Part shown: positions 36,587-45,509 of the stretch, one piece after another | Layout of the letters: each line of letters opens with the position of its first letter | Position numbering within the stretch: the stretch's first letter is position 1 | Origin: Massilia putida | Lineage (GTDB): Bacteria; Pseudomonadota; Gammaproteobacteria; Burkholderiales; Burkholderiaceae_D | Direction: 5' to 3' | Assembly (NCBI RefSeq): GCF_001941825.1 | Contig: NZ_CP019038.1 | Location: 1,550,001 to 1,614,000, forward strand | Length of the DNA: 64,000 bases | Position numbers and translations under genes: made by a program | Notes under the pieces: generated by a model | Database searches by the model: none | Seen by the model: only the letters and a program-made list of their open reading frames with translations | Told to the model about the DNA's origin: nothing

Positions 36587-39500
36587 CGCTGCGGGCCGGC
36601 GCGATCTTGAACCAGATCGCGTACATCGCCGGCAGGAACACGAGCGTCATGACCGTGCCCGCGAACGTACCGCCGATCAGCGTGTACGCCAGCGTGCCCC
36701 AGAACACCGAGTGGGTCAGCGGGATGAACGCCAGCATCGCCGCCAGCGCCGTCAGAATGACGGGGCGCGCCCGTTGCACGGTCGCTTCGACGACGGCGTC
36801 GAACGGACTCGATCCTTCCGCGCGGTTGTGGTCGATCTGCCCGATCAGGATCAGCGTATTGCGCATCAGGATGCCGGACAGCGCCACGAGGCCCACGAGC
36901 GCATTGATGCCGAACGGCTGGCGGAACAGGATCAAGGTCGGCACGACGCCGATCAGGCCGAGGGGACTGGTCGCGAACACCATCACCATCGACGCGATCG
37001 AACGCACCTGGAAGATGATGATCAGGAGGGTGAACGCGAGCATGACCGGGAACAGCGGCAGCAGCGCGGCATTCGCCTTGCCGGCCTCCTCGATCGATCC
37101 GGCCATCGTCAGCTTGTAGCCGGCCGGCAGCGCGGCGGCGATGGGTTGCAGCGCCTTCTGCATGGCCACCGACACGTCCGGCGGCTGCAGGCCATCGGCG
37201 ATGTCGCCGCGGATCGTGACCGTCGGGACGCGGTCGCGGCGGCGCAGCACCGGCTCTTCCGGACGGATGTCGACGGTGCCGACCTGCGCCAGCGGGATGC
37301 GCTGGCCGGCCGCGCCCACCAGCGTGAACGCGTTGATGCGCGCGGGATCGAGGCGGACGTCGCCGGCCGCGCGCGCGACCACCTGCACCGAGCGGATGTC
37401 CTCGCGCACCGCCGTGACGGGCACGCCGCTCAGCAGGAATTGCAGCTGCTGCGCGACGCTGGCCGACGTCAGGCCGACGGCCTGCAGCCGGTCCTGGTCC
37501 AGCGTGAAATGCAGGGTCGGCACGCGGTTGCCCCAGTCCGTGTTCACGGTGCGCATTTGCGGGCTGGCGCGCATGACGCCTTCGACCTGGCCGGCGATGG
37601 CGCGCAGCGTCTGCGGGTCGGGACCGGACAGGCGGAACGCCACCGGATACGGCGAGTACGGGCCGAACACGAGCTGCGTCACGCGCACCCGCGCGCCCGG
37701 CGCCAGGCCGTCGGCGACGGCCGCGCGCAGGCGCAGCTTGAGCGCCTCGCGTTCGGCTTCGTTCTCGGTGCGGATCACGATCTTGGCGAACGACGGGTCG
37801 GGCAATTCGGGCGCCATCGCCAGGTAGAAGCGCGGCGCGCCCTGGCCGACATAGGCCGTGACGGTGCGCGCTTCCTTCTGCTGCGCCAGCCAAGCCTCGA
37901 CGCGCGCCGCCGCCGCCGACGTCTGGCCAAGCGCCGTCCCGTAGGGCATCTGGACTTCGACCAGCACTTCCGGCCGGTCGGACGTCGGGAAGAACTGCTT
38001 CTTGACGATGGCCATGCCGGCGCCGGCCAGCACGAACGCGCCGATCACGATCAGCGCGACCAGCCATTTGCGCCGGATCACGGTGCCCAGCAGGCGCCGG
38101 AACCGGTTGTAGTTGGGCGTGTCATAGATGGCATGACGACCGCCTTCGACCTTCGGTATCGCCGGCAGCAGTTTGACGCCCAGGTAGGGCGTGAACACGA
38201 CCGCCACGATCCACGACGTGACGAGGGCGATGCCGACGATCCAGAACATATTGCTCGTGTATTCGCCGGCCGTGGACTTCGCGAAGCCGTTCGGCATGAA
38301 GCCGATGGCGGTGACGAGCGTCCCGGACAACATCGGGGCCGCCGTATGGCTCCACGCGTACGCGGAGGCCTGCACGCGGTCGTAGCCTTCCTCCATCTTC
38401 ACGACCATCATTTCGATGGCGATGATGGCGTCGTCCACGAGCAGGCCCAGCGCGAGGATCAGCGAACCGAGCGTGATGCGGTCGAAGTTCTTGCCCGTGG
38501 CGGCCATGACGACGAACACGGCGGCCAGGGTCAGCGGCACGGCCGTGGCGACGACGAGCCCCACGCGCCAGCCCATGCTGAGGAAACAGACGACCATGAC
38601 GACGAGCAGCGCGACGAAGAACTTGATCATGAATTCATCGACGGCGCCGCTGATGTTCACGGCCTGGTCGGTCACCTTCGTCAGGCTCATGCCCAGCGGG
38701 ACGTCCCGGTTGATCGTCTCGACCTCGGCATCCAGCGCCTTGCCCAGGTCGAGGCCGTTCCAGCCGTCGCGCATCACGACGCCCAGCAGCAGCGCGGGTT
38801 CGCCGTTGTTCCGGATGAGGAAGGTCGCCGGATCCTCGTAGCCGCGCTCCACCATCGCGATGTCCGACAGTTTCAGCGTGCGGCCCTGGCTGACGACGGG
38901 CGTGTCGCGGATGGTGCGCAGGTCGCGCAGGTCGTCATACGCGCCGTCCACGCGCACGAAGACCTGCGCGCCCTTCGTCTCGATCGAGCCGGCCGGCGTG
39001 AGCACGTTGTGCGCGTTCAGCGCGGCAAAGATGTCTTGCGGGGCGATGCCCAGCGTGGCGAGGCGGTCGTGCGAGAACGACACGAAGATGCGCTCCGCCT
39101 GCTCGCCGATGATATTGACCTTCTTGACGCCGGCCACGTGCAGCAGGCGCTGGCGCAAGGTCTCGGCATCGCGCACCAGCTCGCGCGCGGGCCTGCCGCG
39201 CGCTTTCAGGGCATACAGCGCGAACGTCACGTCGGCGAATTCATCGTTCACCATCGGGCCGATGACGCCATTCGGCAGCGTCCCCTGCGCATCCTGCAGC
39301 TTCTTGCGGGCCTGGTAGAACTGGTCGGGCACCTCGGACGGCGGCGTGCTGTCCTGCAGCGTGACCGTCGTGAACGCGAGGCCCGGACGGGTATAGGTTT
39401 CCGCGCGGTCGTAGTAGCGCAATTCCTGCATGCGCTTTTCGAGCGGCTCGGCCACCTGGTCCTGCATCTCGCGGGCGGTGGCGCCGGGCCAGGCGGTGAT

Positions 39501-39650
39501 CACCGTCAGCTGCTTCACGGTGAACGGCGGGTCTTCCGCGCGGCCCAGTTTCAGGAAGGCCAGCACGCCCGCCAGCGACACGAGCAGGATCAGAAACAGC
39601 GTGACGGACCGTTCGCGGACGGCCAGCGCCGACAGGTTGAAGCGGCTCAT
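36540..39650 (-). CDS. RND efflux transporter, inner-membrane pump subunit
   Basis: A 1036-residue AcrB/MexB-type pump of the hydrophobe/amphiphile exporter group. It has 12 helices and two large periplasmic loops, the proton-relay acidic pair in LILALGLLVDDAIIAIEMM, and GEQAERIFVSFSHDRLATLGI in the first porter domain. The opening LGRAEDPPFTVKQLTVITAWPGA is of the TriC-like sub-branch. It overlaps its adaptor by four bases (ATGA). Its final 47 bases overlap the convergent luxR gene. It exports drugs, solvents or endogenous metabolites with the adaptor and the outer-membrane channel nearby. Confidence 0.95.
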   Translation of the reverse strand: MSRFNLSALAVRERSVTLFLILLVSLAGVLAFLKLGRAEDPPFTVKQLTVITAWPGATAREMQDQVAEPLEKRMQELRYYDRAETYTRPGLAFTTVTLQDSTPPSEVPDQFYQARKKLQDAQGTLPNGVIGPMVNDEFADVTFALYALKARGRPARELVRDAETLRQRLLHVAGVKKVNIIGEQAERIFVSFSHDRLATLGIAPQDIFAALNAHNVLTPAGSIETKGAQVFVRVDGAYDDLRDLRTIRDTPVVSQGRTLKLSDIAMVERGYEDPATFLIRNNGEPALLLGVVMRDGWNGLDLGKALDAEVETINRDVPLGMSLTKVTDQAVNISGAVDEFMIKFFVALLVVMVVCFLSMGWRVGLVVATAVPLTLAAVFVVMAATGKNFDRITLGSLILALGLLVDDAIIAIEMMVVKMEEGYDRVQASAYAWSHTAAPMLSGTLVTAIGFMPNGFAKSTAGEYTSNMFWIVGIALVTSWIVAVVFTPYLGVKLLPAIPKVEGGRHAIYDTPNYNRFRRLLGTVIRRKWLVALIVIGAFVLAGAGMAIVKKQFFPTSDRPEVLVEVQMPYGTALGQTSAAAARVEAWLAQQKEARTVTAYVGQGAPRFYLAMAPELPDPSFAKIVIRTENEAEREALKLRLRAAVADGLAPGARVRVTQLVFGPYSPYPVAFRLSGPDPQTLRAIAGQVEGVMRASPQMRTVNTDWGNRVPTLHFTLDQDRLQAVGLTSASVAQQLQFLLSGVPVTAVREDIRSVQVVARAAGDVRLDPARINAFTLVGAAGQRIPLAQVGTVDIRPEEPVLRRRDRVPTVTIRGDIADGLQPPDVSVAMQKALQPIAAALPAGYKLTMAGSIEEAGKANAALLPLFPVMLAFTLLIIIFQVRSIASMVMVFATSPLGLIGVVPTLILFRQPFGINALVGLVALSGILMRNTLILIGQIDHNRAEGSSPFDAVVEATVQRARPVILTALAAMLAFIPLTHSVFWGTLAYTLIGGTFAGTVMTLVFLPAMYAIWFKIAPARSVTRSERAPAVAAPCS

Positions 39651-40807
39651 CGCACGCCTCCCGCCGCCGCGGCGGCGACCTGCCGCGGCGCGGCGCCGAC
39701 GCTCGCGTTGGCGCTCACGTTGTCACGCACTTTGTCGCGCACCTTGTCGCCCTCGTGCAGCAGATGGGCACCGAGCGCCACCACGCGGTCGCCGGGCTTG
39801 AGGCCGCCCCGCACGCGCGCCGTGTCGTCGGCGATGCCCAGCACGTCCACAAGGCGCCACGTCACCTTGGCCGGATCGCCGGCCACGACCCACACGCCGC
39901 TGCCCTTGCCCGTGTCGAGCACCGCGCCGGCCGGCACCTGCAGCGCCTTGGTTTTATCGTCCCCGGCGTCCCCGGCGCCGTCCAGGCGCAGGGTGACGGT
40001 CGAGCCCAGCGGCGCCTCCGCCAGCGTGCCGTCGAGGACGTATTTCGCTTCGTACGTGCGCGTGAGACGGTCGGCGGCGTCCGCCAGCTGCCGGAGCCTC
40101 GCCAGGCCGCCGCCCTGCCCGCCGTACAGCGTGGCCTGCGCCTGCGTGCCGATGCGCGGGCGCACCGTCTCGGGCAGGTGGACGATCGCCTCGCGCGGGC
40201 CGGCATGCGCCAGGCGCACGACGGTCTGGCCGGCGCCGACGACCTGGCCCGGTTCCGCCAGCGTGTCGACGACGACACCGCCGGCATCCGCCACGAGCAG
40301 CGCATAGCCGGCCGCATTGCGGGCGACGTCGTACTGCGCCTCGGCGGCACTCAACGCCGCCCTGGCCGAGTCGGCCGCGGCCTTGAGCTGCTCGTACGCG
40401 GACGCCGACACGGCGCCTTCCGCCACTAGGTCGCGGTAGCGCGCCTCGTCGTCGCCCGCCTGGCGCGCGCGGGCGCGGGCGGCCGTCACGGCCCCGGCCT
40501 GCGCGCGCGCCTGCAGGCCGAGGTCGACCGGATCGATGCGCATCAGCGGCTGGCCTTTGTGGACGGCCTGGCCGACGTCGACGAGACGTTGCACGACCTT
40601 GCCCGGCACGCGGAAGCCCAGATCGCTCTGGACACGCGCGCCGACGATGCCGGAAAACGACAGCGCGGTGGACGGCGCGCCCTGGACGAGTGCGGTCTCG
40701 ACCAGGGGCGCGACCGTGCGGGGGTCGGCGGGCGGCTTGTCGCCGCACGCCGCCAGGACGATCGGTAGCGCATACAGGAGATGCGCGCCCCGTGAGCGAA
40801 TGGACAT
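39647..40807 (-). CDS. RND efflux periplasmic adaptor (membrane-fusion lipoprotein)
   Basis: A 386-residue adaptor with a lipoprotein signal (LPIVLAAC, Cys about 24). It is arranged as barrel-lipoyl-hairpin: GKVVQRLVDVGQAVHKGQPLMRIDP, a helical hairpin rich in Ala/Arg, then VADAGGVVVDTLAEPGQVVGAGQ and a C-terminal beta domain. It bridges pump and outer-membrane channel. ATG 40807 has AGGGAG seven bases upstream. A twin-operator site lies 41-64 bases before it, so expression should be controlled by the adjacent TetR protein. Confidence 0.93.
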   Translation of the reverse strand: MSIRSRGAHLLYALPIVLAACGDKPPADPRTVAPLVETALVQGAPSTALSFSGIVGARVQSDLGFRVPGKVVQRLVDVGQAVHKGQPLMRIDPVDLGLQARAQAGAVTAARARARQAGDDEARYRDLVAEGAVSASAYEQLKAAADSARAALSAAEAQYDVARNAAGYALLVADAGGVVVDTLAEPGQVVGAGQTVVRLAHAGPREAIVHLPETVRPRIGTQAQATLYGGQGGGLARLRQLADAADRLTRTYEAKYVLDGTLAEAPLGSTVTLRLDGAGDAGDDKTKALQVPAGAVLDTGKGSGVWVVAGDPAKVTWRLVDVLGIADDTARVRGGLKPGDRVVALGAHLLHEGDKVRDKVRDNVSANASVGAAPRQVAAAAAGGVR

Positions 40808-40847
40808 GGGAGCTCCCTTTGGTAAGAAAGCGCCCATTTTTCTACTA

Positions 40848-40871
40848 GTGACCAAATAAGTCAATGGTCAC
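40848..40871. promoter_or_regulatory. TetR operator, site 1 (adaptor/pump promoter)
   Basis: A 24-bp inverted repeat with arms GTGACCA (40848-40854) and TGGTCAC (40865-40871). It shares its outer sequence with site 2 at 41540-41563, including GGTCACTAGT read on the appropriate strand. A TTGACT -35-like box on the minus strand lies inside it. Confidence 0.7.
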
Positions 40872-40882
40872 AAACGGAATTT

Positions 40883-41500
40883 TTAGGGTGCGAGGCTCCT
40901 GAGGACGAGATTCGACAGGCGCAAGGTCGCGTCCTGCACGCCTTCCAGGTTGTATTGCAGCAGCAAAGGATTGACATAGGGTTTCATGACGAGGCAGATC
41001 GCGTTCGCCGTCTCGTCCAGCGGCGTCTTGCGCTCGAACTCGCCGGACTCGCGCCCTTCCCGGACGATCCGCGCGATCAGCTCTTCCACGTAGCGCTGGT
41101 ACGCCTGCACGGACGGCCAGTGCTCGCCGGCGGCGGTCGCCGCGATGTCGTACAGCTTGCGGTCTTCGAAGAACAGCTGCGTGCCCGCTTCGATGAAGGC
41201 CCGGAACATGCGGCGGAACCGGTCCGAGGCACTGCCGGCATCCGCGATCGCGGCGTCCACGGCGCGCCGCATCTCGGCCAAGCGGTTGGCGCAGATGACT
41301 TCGCCAATCGCCTGTTTCGAGTCGAAGAATTTATAGATGTACGCCTTGGAAAAGCCGATTTCCTTGGCCAGGTCGGACACGGTCGTCTTCTCGTAGCCGT
41401 AGCGGGTGAAATACGCCGTCGCGGCATCGACGATCTGCGTGCGGACGTCGTGGTCGGACGGCCCCCGGGTCGCGGGGGCGGTATGGATGGATGTGTTCAT
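40883..41500 (-). CDS. TetR/AcrR-family repressor
   Basis: A 205-residue regulator with an N-terminal helix-turn-helix (about residues 20-65: VDAATAYFTRYGYEKTTVSDLAKEIGFSKAYIYKFFDSK-type) and a helical ligand domain. It sits between the adaptor gene (same strand, 75 bases downstream) and the divergent outer-membrane channel gene. Matching 24-bp operators flank it on both sides, which fits autoregulation plus repression of both efflux transcripts. The inducer would be a pump substrate. Confidence 0.93.
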   Translation of the reverse strand: MNTSIHTAPATRGPSDHDVRTQIVDAATAYFTRYGYEKTTVSDLAKEIGFSKAYIYKFFDSKQAIGEVICANRLAEMRRAVDAAIADAGSASDRFRRMFRAFIEAGTQLFFEDRKLYDIAATAAGEHWPSVQAYQRYVEELIARIVREGRESGEFERKTPLDETANAICLVMKPYVNPLLLQYNLEGVQDATLRLSNLVLRSLAP

Positions 41501-41529
41501 GGCGATAGCTTAACGCGTCGATCCGGGGT

Positions 41530-41563
41530 TTGACAAAATGTGACTAATGCGTATTATGGTCAC
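41530..41563 (+). promoter_or_regulatory. Channel-gene promoter with TetR operator site 2
   Basis: TTGACA (41530-41535), 16-base spacer, TATTAT (41552-41557) is a near-consensus sigma-70 promoter pointing at the channel gene. A 24-bp inverted repeat bounded by GTGAC and GTCAC (41540-41563) covers the spacer and -10, so bound repressor would block polymerase. It also lies 40 bases before the tetR start, on the other strand. Confidence 0.8.
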
Positions 41564-41588
41564 TAGTCACTCTTTTTAAAGGATACCC

Positions 41589-43070
41589 ATGTTTCCGCTC
41601 CGCCTGCTCATGGCGGCCGTGCTTGCCGTCACGGCAACCGGCTGCGCCGTCGGTCCCGACTACCGGCGCCCGGACGCGCCCGTTCCGGACCACTACCTCG
41701 GCCAGGCTGCCGCCCCGCACGGTCCGGCAAGCGACTTGGCGGCGTGGTGGAACGGATTCGGCGACCCGCAACTGTCTGGCTATGTCGCGCAGGCACTGGA
41801 GCGCAACCTGGACCTGGCCCAGGCCACGGCCCGGGTCGCCCAGGCGCGTGCCGGGCTCGGCGCCGCCAACGCGGCGCTGCTGCCGTCCGGGACCGTCACC
41901 GGCTCCGCCGCGCGCGCCTACCAGTCCGCGGAAACCCCGCTCGGCCGCGTCCTCGCGGCCACGCCGGGCAATGACCGCTGGGGCAACGCGTACGACGCGA
42001 ACGTTGCCGCGAGCTGGGAAATCGACCTGGCCGGCGGCCTGCGCCGCGGCCGCGAGGCGGCGCAGGCCGACTACCAGGCAGCCAGCGCGGACGCCGTCGC
42101 CGCCCGGCTCGCCGTCGCCGCGCAGACGGCGGACATCTATATCGGCATCCGCGGCCTGCAGGCGCGGCTCGACATCGCGCAGCGCCAGGTCGCGACGCGG
42201 CGCGACCTGCTCGCCAAGGTCGGGCTGCTGTATGCGAAAGGCGTCGCGCCCGAATACCAGGTGCGCCAGACGGAAGGCGAACTGGCGCAGGCGGAGGCCA
42301 CCGTGCCCGCCCTCCAGGCCGGCCTGGATGCCGCGCTGAATGCGCTGGACGTCATGCTCGGCACGCCGCCCGGCACGCACCGCGACGCCTTGCGCGTCTC
42401 AAGTCCCAACTCAAGTCCCATTCCTTCCGTGCCGGCCATCGGCGCGATGGGGTCGCCCGCCGATCTGTTGCAGCGCCGGCCCGACCTGATCGCGGCCGAA
42501 CGCCGCGTCGCCGCCGGCCATGCGCGCATCGGCGCGGCGATGGCGGAATATTATCCGCACGTGTCGCTGGGCGCATTGCTCGGCACCGCGACGACCTTGT
42601 CGAGCGGACATCTGTTCAGCGGCGGCGCGAGCCAGGGCGCGGCCATGCTCGGCGTGCGCTGGCGCCTGTTCGACTTCGGCCGCATCGACGCGCAGATCGG
42701 CCAGGCGACAGGCCGCGAGGCGGAAGCGCTGGCCGCCTATCGGCTCGCCGTGCTGCATGCGACGGAGGACGTCGAGAACGCCTTCTCGGCGCTGGCGAAC
42801 CGCGCGCGGCAGGCGGACATCCTCGTGCGGGGCGAAACCGCCCTCGCACGTTCGCGCGCCGCGACGTTCGCGGGCTACCAGCGCGGCGCCGGCAGCCTGA
42901 TCGACGTCCTGCGCGCCGACGAAACCCTGCTGCAGACGGCCGACGCGCGTGCCCAGGCGCAGACCGACGTGGCGCGCGCGGCCGTCGCCGCCTACAAGGC
43001 GCTGGGCGGCGGCTGGGATCCGGACGTCAGGAACATGGAAAACGGGGCGGCGCTGCAAGCCGCCCGCTGA
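41589..43070 (+). CDS. Outer-membrane efflux channel lipoprotein (NodT/OprM family)
   Basis: A 493-residue TolC-like channel with a lipoprotein signal (VTATGC, Cys19) and the family start GPDYRRPDAPVP. Two repeated helical-hairpin halves follow, with internal segments NLDLAQATARVAQARAGLGAANAALLP and RRPDLIAAERRVAAGHARIGAAMAEYYPHV. It completes the tripartite pump with the adaptor and pump genes on the other strand. Its promoter is overlapped by TetR operator site 2. It ends 12 bases before the convergent DoxX gene. Confidence 0.93.
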   Translation: MFPLRLLMAAVLAVTATGCAVGPDYRRPDAPVPDHYLGQAAAPHGPASDLAAWWNGFGDPQLSGYVAQALERNLDLAQATARVAQARAGLGAANAALLPSGTVTGSAARAYQSAETPLGRVLAATPGNDRWGNAYDANVAASWEIDLAGGLRRGREAAQADYQAASADAVAARLAVAAQTADIYIGIRGLQARLDIAQRQVATRRDLLAKVGLLYAKGVAPEYQVRQTEGELAQAEATVPALQAGLDAALNALDVMLGTPPGTHRDALRVSSPNSSPIPSVPAIGAMGSPADLLQRRPDLIAAERRVAAGHARIGAAMAEYYPHVSLGALLGTATTLSSGHLFSGGASQGAAMLGVRWRLFDFGRIDAQIGQATGREAEALAAYRLAVLHATEDVENAFSALANRARQADILVRGETALARSRAATFAGYQRGAGSLIDVLRADETLLQTADARAQAQTDVARAAVAAYKALGGGWDPDVRNMENGAALQAAR

Positions 43071-43082
43071 CCCGCCAGGCGG

Positions 43083-43505
43083 TCAATTCCAGCGGCCGCC
43101 TATCCCCCCGATGCTGTAGCGCCCTGCCCCCAGCAGGGCCAGCGCCACCGCGGTCCCCAGATACATTCCCTGCAGTTCGAGCGCCCAGCCGCCCGTGTTC
43201 GACAGCGAAAAGAACTGGCTCGTATGGACCAGCAGCAGCGCCACGATCATGTTGACGACGACGATCAGCGCGGCGGCCCGTGTGAACAGCCCGAGCAGGA
43301 TCAGGACCGGCGCGACCACCTCGCCGATATACACCAGGTACCCGAATGCGGCCGGCAGGCCCGCCTTCGCGAGCATCCCGGCGATGAACCCGATGCCGCC
43401 GATGACCTTCGACACGCCGTGAAACAGGATCAGGATCGCGAGCACCACGCGCAGGACCAGTTTGCCCGCGTCGTCGGTCGCGGGGATGCGGTTCGTCGTT
43501 TCCAT
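43083..43505 (-). CDS. DoxX-family membrane protein
   Basis: A 140-residue four-helix DoxX protein: LVLRVVLAILILFHGVSKVIGGI, AFGYLVYIGEVVAPVLILLG, AALIVVVNMIVALLLVHTSQFF, and a last helix before RYSIGGIGGRWN. ATG 43505 has GAGGAG upstream. It is a paralogue of the DoxX gene at 24075-24512 but clearly a different subgroup, and it stands alone. Function is not predictable beyond a small membrane redox-associated protein. Confidence 0.87.
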   Translation of the reverse strand: METTNRIPATDDAGKLVLRVVLAILILFHGVSKVIGGIGFIAGMLAKAGLPAAFGYLVYIGEVVAPVLILLGLFTRAAALIVVVNMIVALLLVHTSQFFSLSNTGGWALELQGMYLGTAVALALLGAGRYSIGGIGGRWN

Positions 43506-43617
43506 CGTGACTCCTCGTGAGTGAATGTCAGCACGTACCGATGGGTGATTGTACGCCGGACAGGACATCGCACGATATCGAACCGGCAATTCCGAAGGGG
43601 CAGGCGGCGCCGGCCAA

Positions 43618-43631
43618 TGCAATCGTTTGCA
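43618..43631. promoter_or_regulatory. LacI-type operator, upstream copy
   Basis: TGCAATCGTTTGCA, a LacI-family half-site pair with central CG, 57 bases centre-to-centre from the operator at 43674. The spacing, between five and six helical turns, could support a repression loop with that site. Confidence 0.6.
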
Positions 43632-43673
43632 ATACCAAGCCAGAGACCGCGCAGTCGTTCCGTAAAATTCCTA

Positions 43674-43712
43674 TTGCAATCGATTGTAATTGTTGCGGTT
43701 TTAGGAAATAAT
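43674..43712 (+). promoter_or_regulatory. Amylosucrase operon promoter with LacI-type operator
   Basis: TTGCAATCGATTGTAA (43674-43689) is identical to the site before the TonB receptor (55364-55379). TTGTAA at its right end plus AATAAT at 43707-43712, with 17 bases between, make a promoter overlapped by the operator. Confidence 0.75.
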
Positions 43713-43745
43713 TGCCTCGCCCATCCCCTTTTTGATACGAGTTCC

Positions 43746-45488
43746 ATGACCACGATGTCTTCCCCGCTTTCCGCCGCCCTGCAACGGCGCCTCGACCGCC
43801 ACGAAGGCATCCTGCGCGACCGCCTGCACCGCCTGTACGGTCACCTGCCCGGCCACGATGCGTGGTACGCCGACTTGATGGCCGACGTCGAGCGCCTGAT
43901 GGCCGCGCGCCCGTCGGCACTGCAGGCGCTGGACCGTACGCGGGAAGAGAACCCCGACTGGTTCTGCGCGCCGACGATGCTGGGCTACAGCGCGTACGTC
44001 GACCGTTTCGGCGGCGACCTGGCCGGCGTCGCGGCCCGCATCCCGCACCTGCGCGATCTGGGCGTGACCTATCTGCACCTGCTGCCCTTCCTGAAGCCGC
44101 GCGCCGGCGAGAGCGACGGCGGCTTCGCCGTGGCCAGCTTCGACGAGGTCGATCCGCGCTTCGGCACGATGGACGACCTGGAAGACCTCGCGGCGCAGCT
44201 GCGCGCGGCCGGCATCTCGCTGTGCTCGGACCTGATCCTGAACCACGTCGCCGACGACCACCCGTGGGCCGCCGGCGCCCGCGCCGGCGACGAACGCCTG
44301 CGCGGCTTCTTCCACGTCCTGCCCGGGCGCGAGGAGGCCGACGCCTACGAACGCACCCTGGGCCAGGTCTTCCCCGAGGCCGCGCCCGGCAACTTCACGT
44401 TCAACGCCAGGATGGGCGGCTGGGTCTGGACGACGTTCTACCCGTTCCAGTGGGACCTGAACTATGCCAACCCGGCGCTGTTCGCGGCGGTGGCGGCGGC
44501 CATGCTGCGGCTCGCGAATCGCGGCATCGACGTGTTCCGGCTCGATTCCACGGCCTTCCTGTGGAAGCGCCTCGGCACCGACTGCATGAACCAGCCGGAG
44601 GCGCACATGATCCTGCAGGCGCTGCGCGCCATCGTCGGCATCGCGGCGCCGGGTGTGCTGCTGAAAGCGGAAGCGATCGTGCCGACGCGCGAACTGCCCG
44701 CCTACCTGGGCACGGCGGACGCGCCGGAATGCCACCTCGCCTACCACAGCACGTTGATGACGGCCGGCTGGGCCGCGCTGGCCGAGCAGGACGCGAGCCT
44801 CGTGCGCGCGGTCGCCGGCGCCACCCCGGCGCTGCCGGCGGGCGCCAGCTGGCTCACGTATGTCCGCTGCCACGACGACATCGGCTGGAAGCACCTGCTG
44901 CCCGAGGCGGGCCGCATCGACCGGCTGGCCGCCATTGCCGATTTCTACAACGGCGCGCGCGGCTTCGCCGACGGCGTCGCGTTCCAGGGCGGCCTGGCGA
45001 CGAACGGCACGGCGGCGTCTCTGTGCGGTGTGCAGCATGGCGACGTCGACGCGGCGATCCGCCGCGTGCTGCTGCTGCACGCGCTGGCGCTGGCGTTCGG
45101 CGGCCTGCCCATGCTGTACATGGGGGATGAGATCGGCATGGTCAACGACCACGGCTATCTTCTCGACCCTGCCCGCGCGCACGACAGCCGCTGGGTGCAA
45201 CGGGCCGCCTTCCCTGCCGGCGGCGTCGCGGCCGACAGCCCGGGCGGGCGCATTTACGACGGTCTGCGGCGCCTGGTCGCGCTGCGCGGGCGTCTTCCCG
45301 ACCTGGCGGCAGGCGCGCCGTGCACGGTGCTGGAGACGTCCGACCCGGCCCTGCTCGCGCTGGCCCGGGGCACGCGCTTCCTCGGGCTGTTCAACTTTTC
45401 GCAGCGCGACGTCGCGGCCGACGGCTGGGTCCTGCGTCCGTGGGATTGCGTCTGGCTGGACCGAGAGACGGGCGAGCGCTTGCACTGA
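43746..45488 (+). CDS. Amylosucrase-like GH13 glucosyltransferase
   Basis: Amylosucrase transfers glucose from sucrose onto an alpha-1,4-glucan and releases fructose. The 580-residue protein has the GH13_4 order: helical N-domain (about 1-80), then the barrel with SLCSDLILNHVADDH, nucleophile Asp267 (FRLDSTAF), acid/base Glu309 (LLKAEAIV) and HDDIGW with His376-Asp377. It is about 50 residues shorter than the Neisseria enzyme, and sucrose hydrolase is a close alternative. It lacks a signal peptide, so it acts on imported sucrose. ATG 43746 has only a weak ribosome site. It leads an operon with fructokinase and GH36, under LacI-type operators. Confidence 0.87.
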   Translation: MTTMSSPLSAALQRRLDRHEGILRDRLHRLYGHLPGHDAWYADLMADVERLMAARPSALQALDRTREENPDWFCAPTMLGYSAYVDRFGGDLAGVAARIPHLRDLGVTYLHLLPFLKPRAGESDGGFAVASFDEVDPRFGTMDDLEDLAAQLRAAGISLCSDLILNHVADDHPWAAGARAGDERLRGFFHVLPGREEADAYERTLGQVFPEAAPGNFTFNARMGGWVWTTFYPFQWDLNYANPALFAAVAAAMLRLANRGIDVFRLDSTAFLWKRLGTDCMNQPEAHMILQALRAIVGIAAPGVLLKAEAIVPTRELPAYLGTADAPECHLAYHSTLMTAGWAALAEQDASLVRAVAGATPALPAGASWLTYVRCHDDIGWKHLLPEAGRIDRLAAIADFYNGARGFADGVAFQGGLATNGTAASLCGVQHGDVDAAIRRVLLLHALALAFGGLPMLYMGDEIGMVNDHGYLLDPARAHDSRWVQRAAFPAGGVAADSPGGRIYDGLRRLVALRGRLPDLAAGAPCTVLETSDPALLALARGTRFLGLFNFSQRDVAADGWVLRPWDCVWLDRETGERLH

Positions 45489-45509
45489 CAACGACAACGA
45501 GGAGACACA

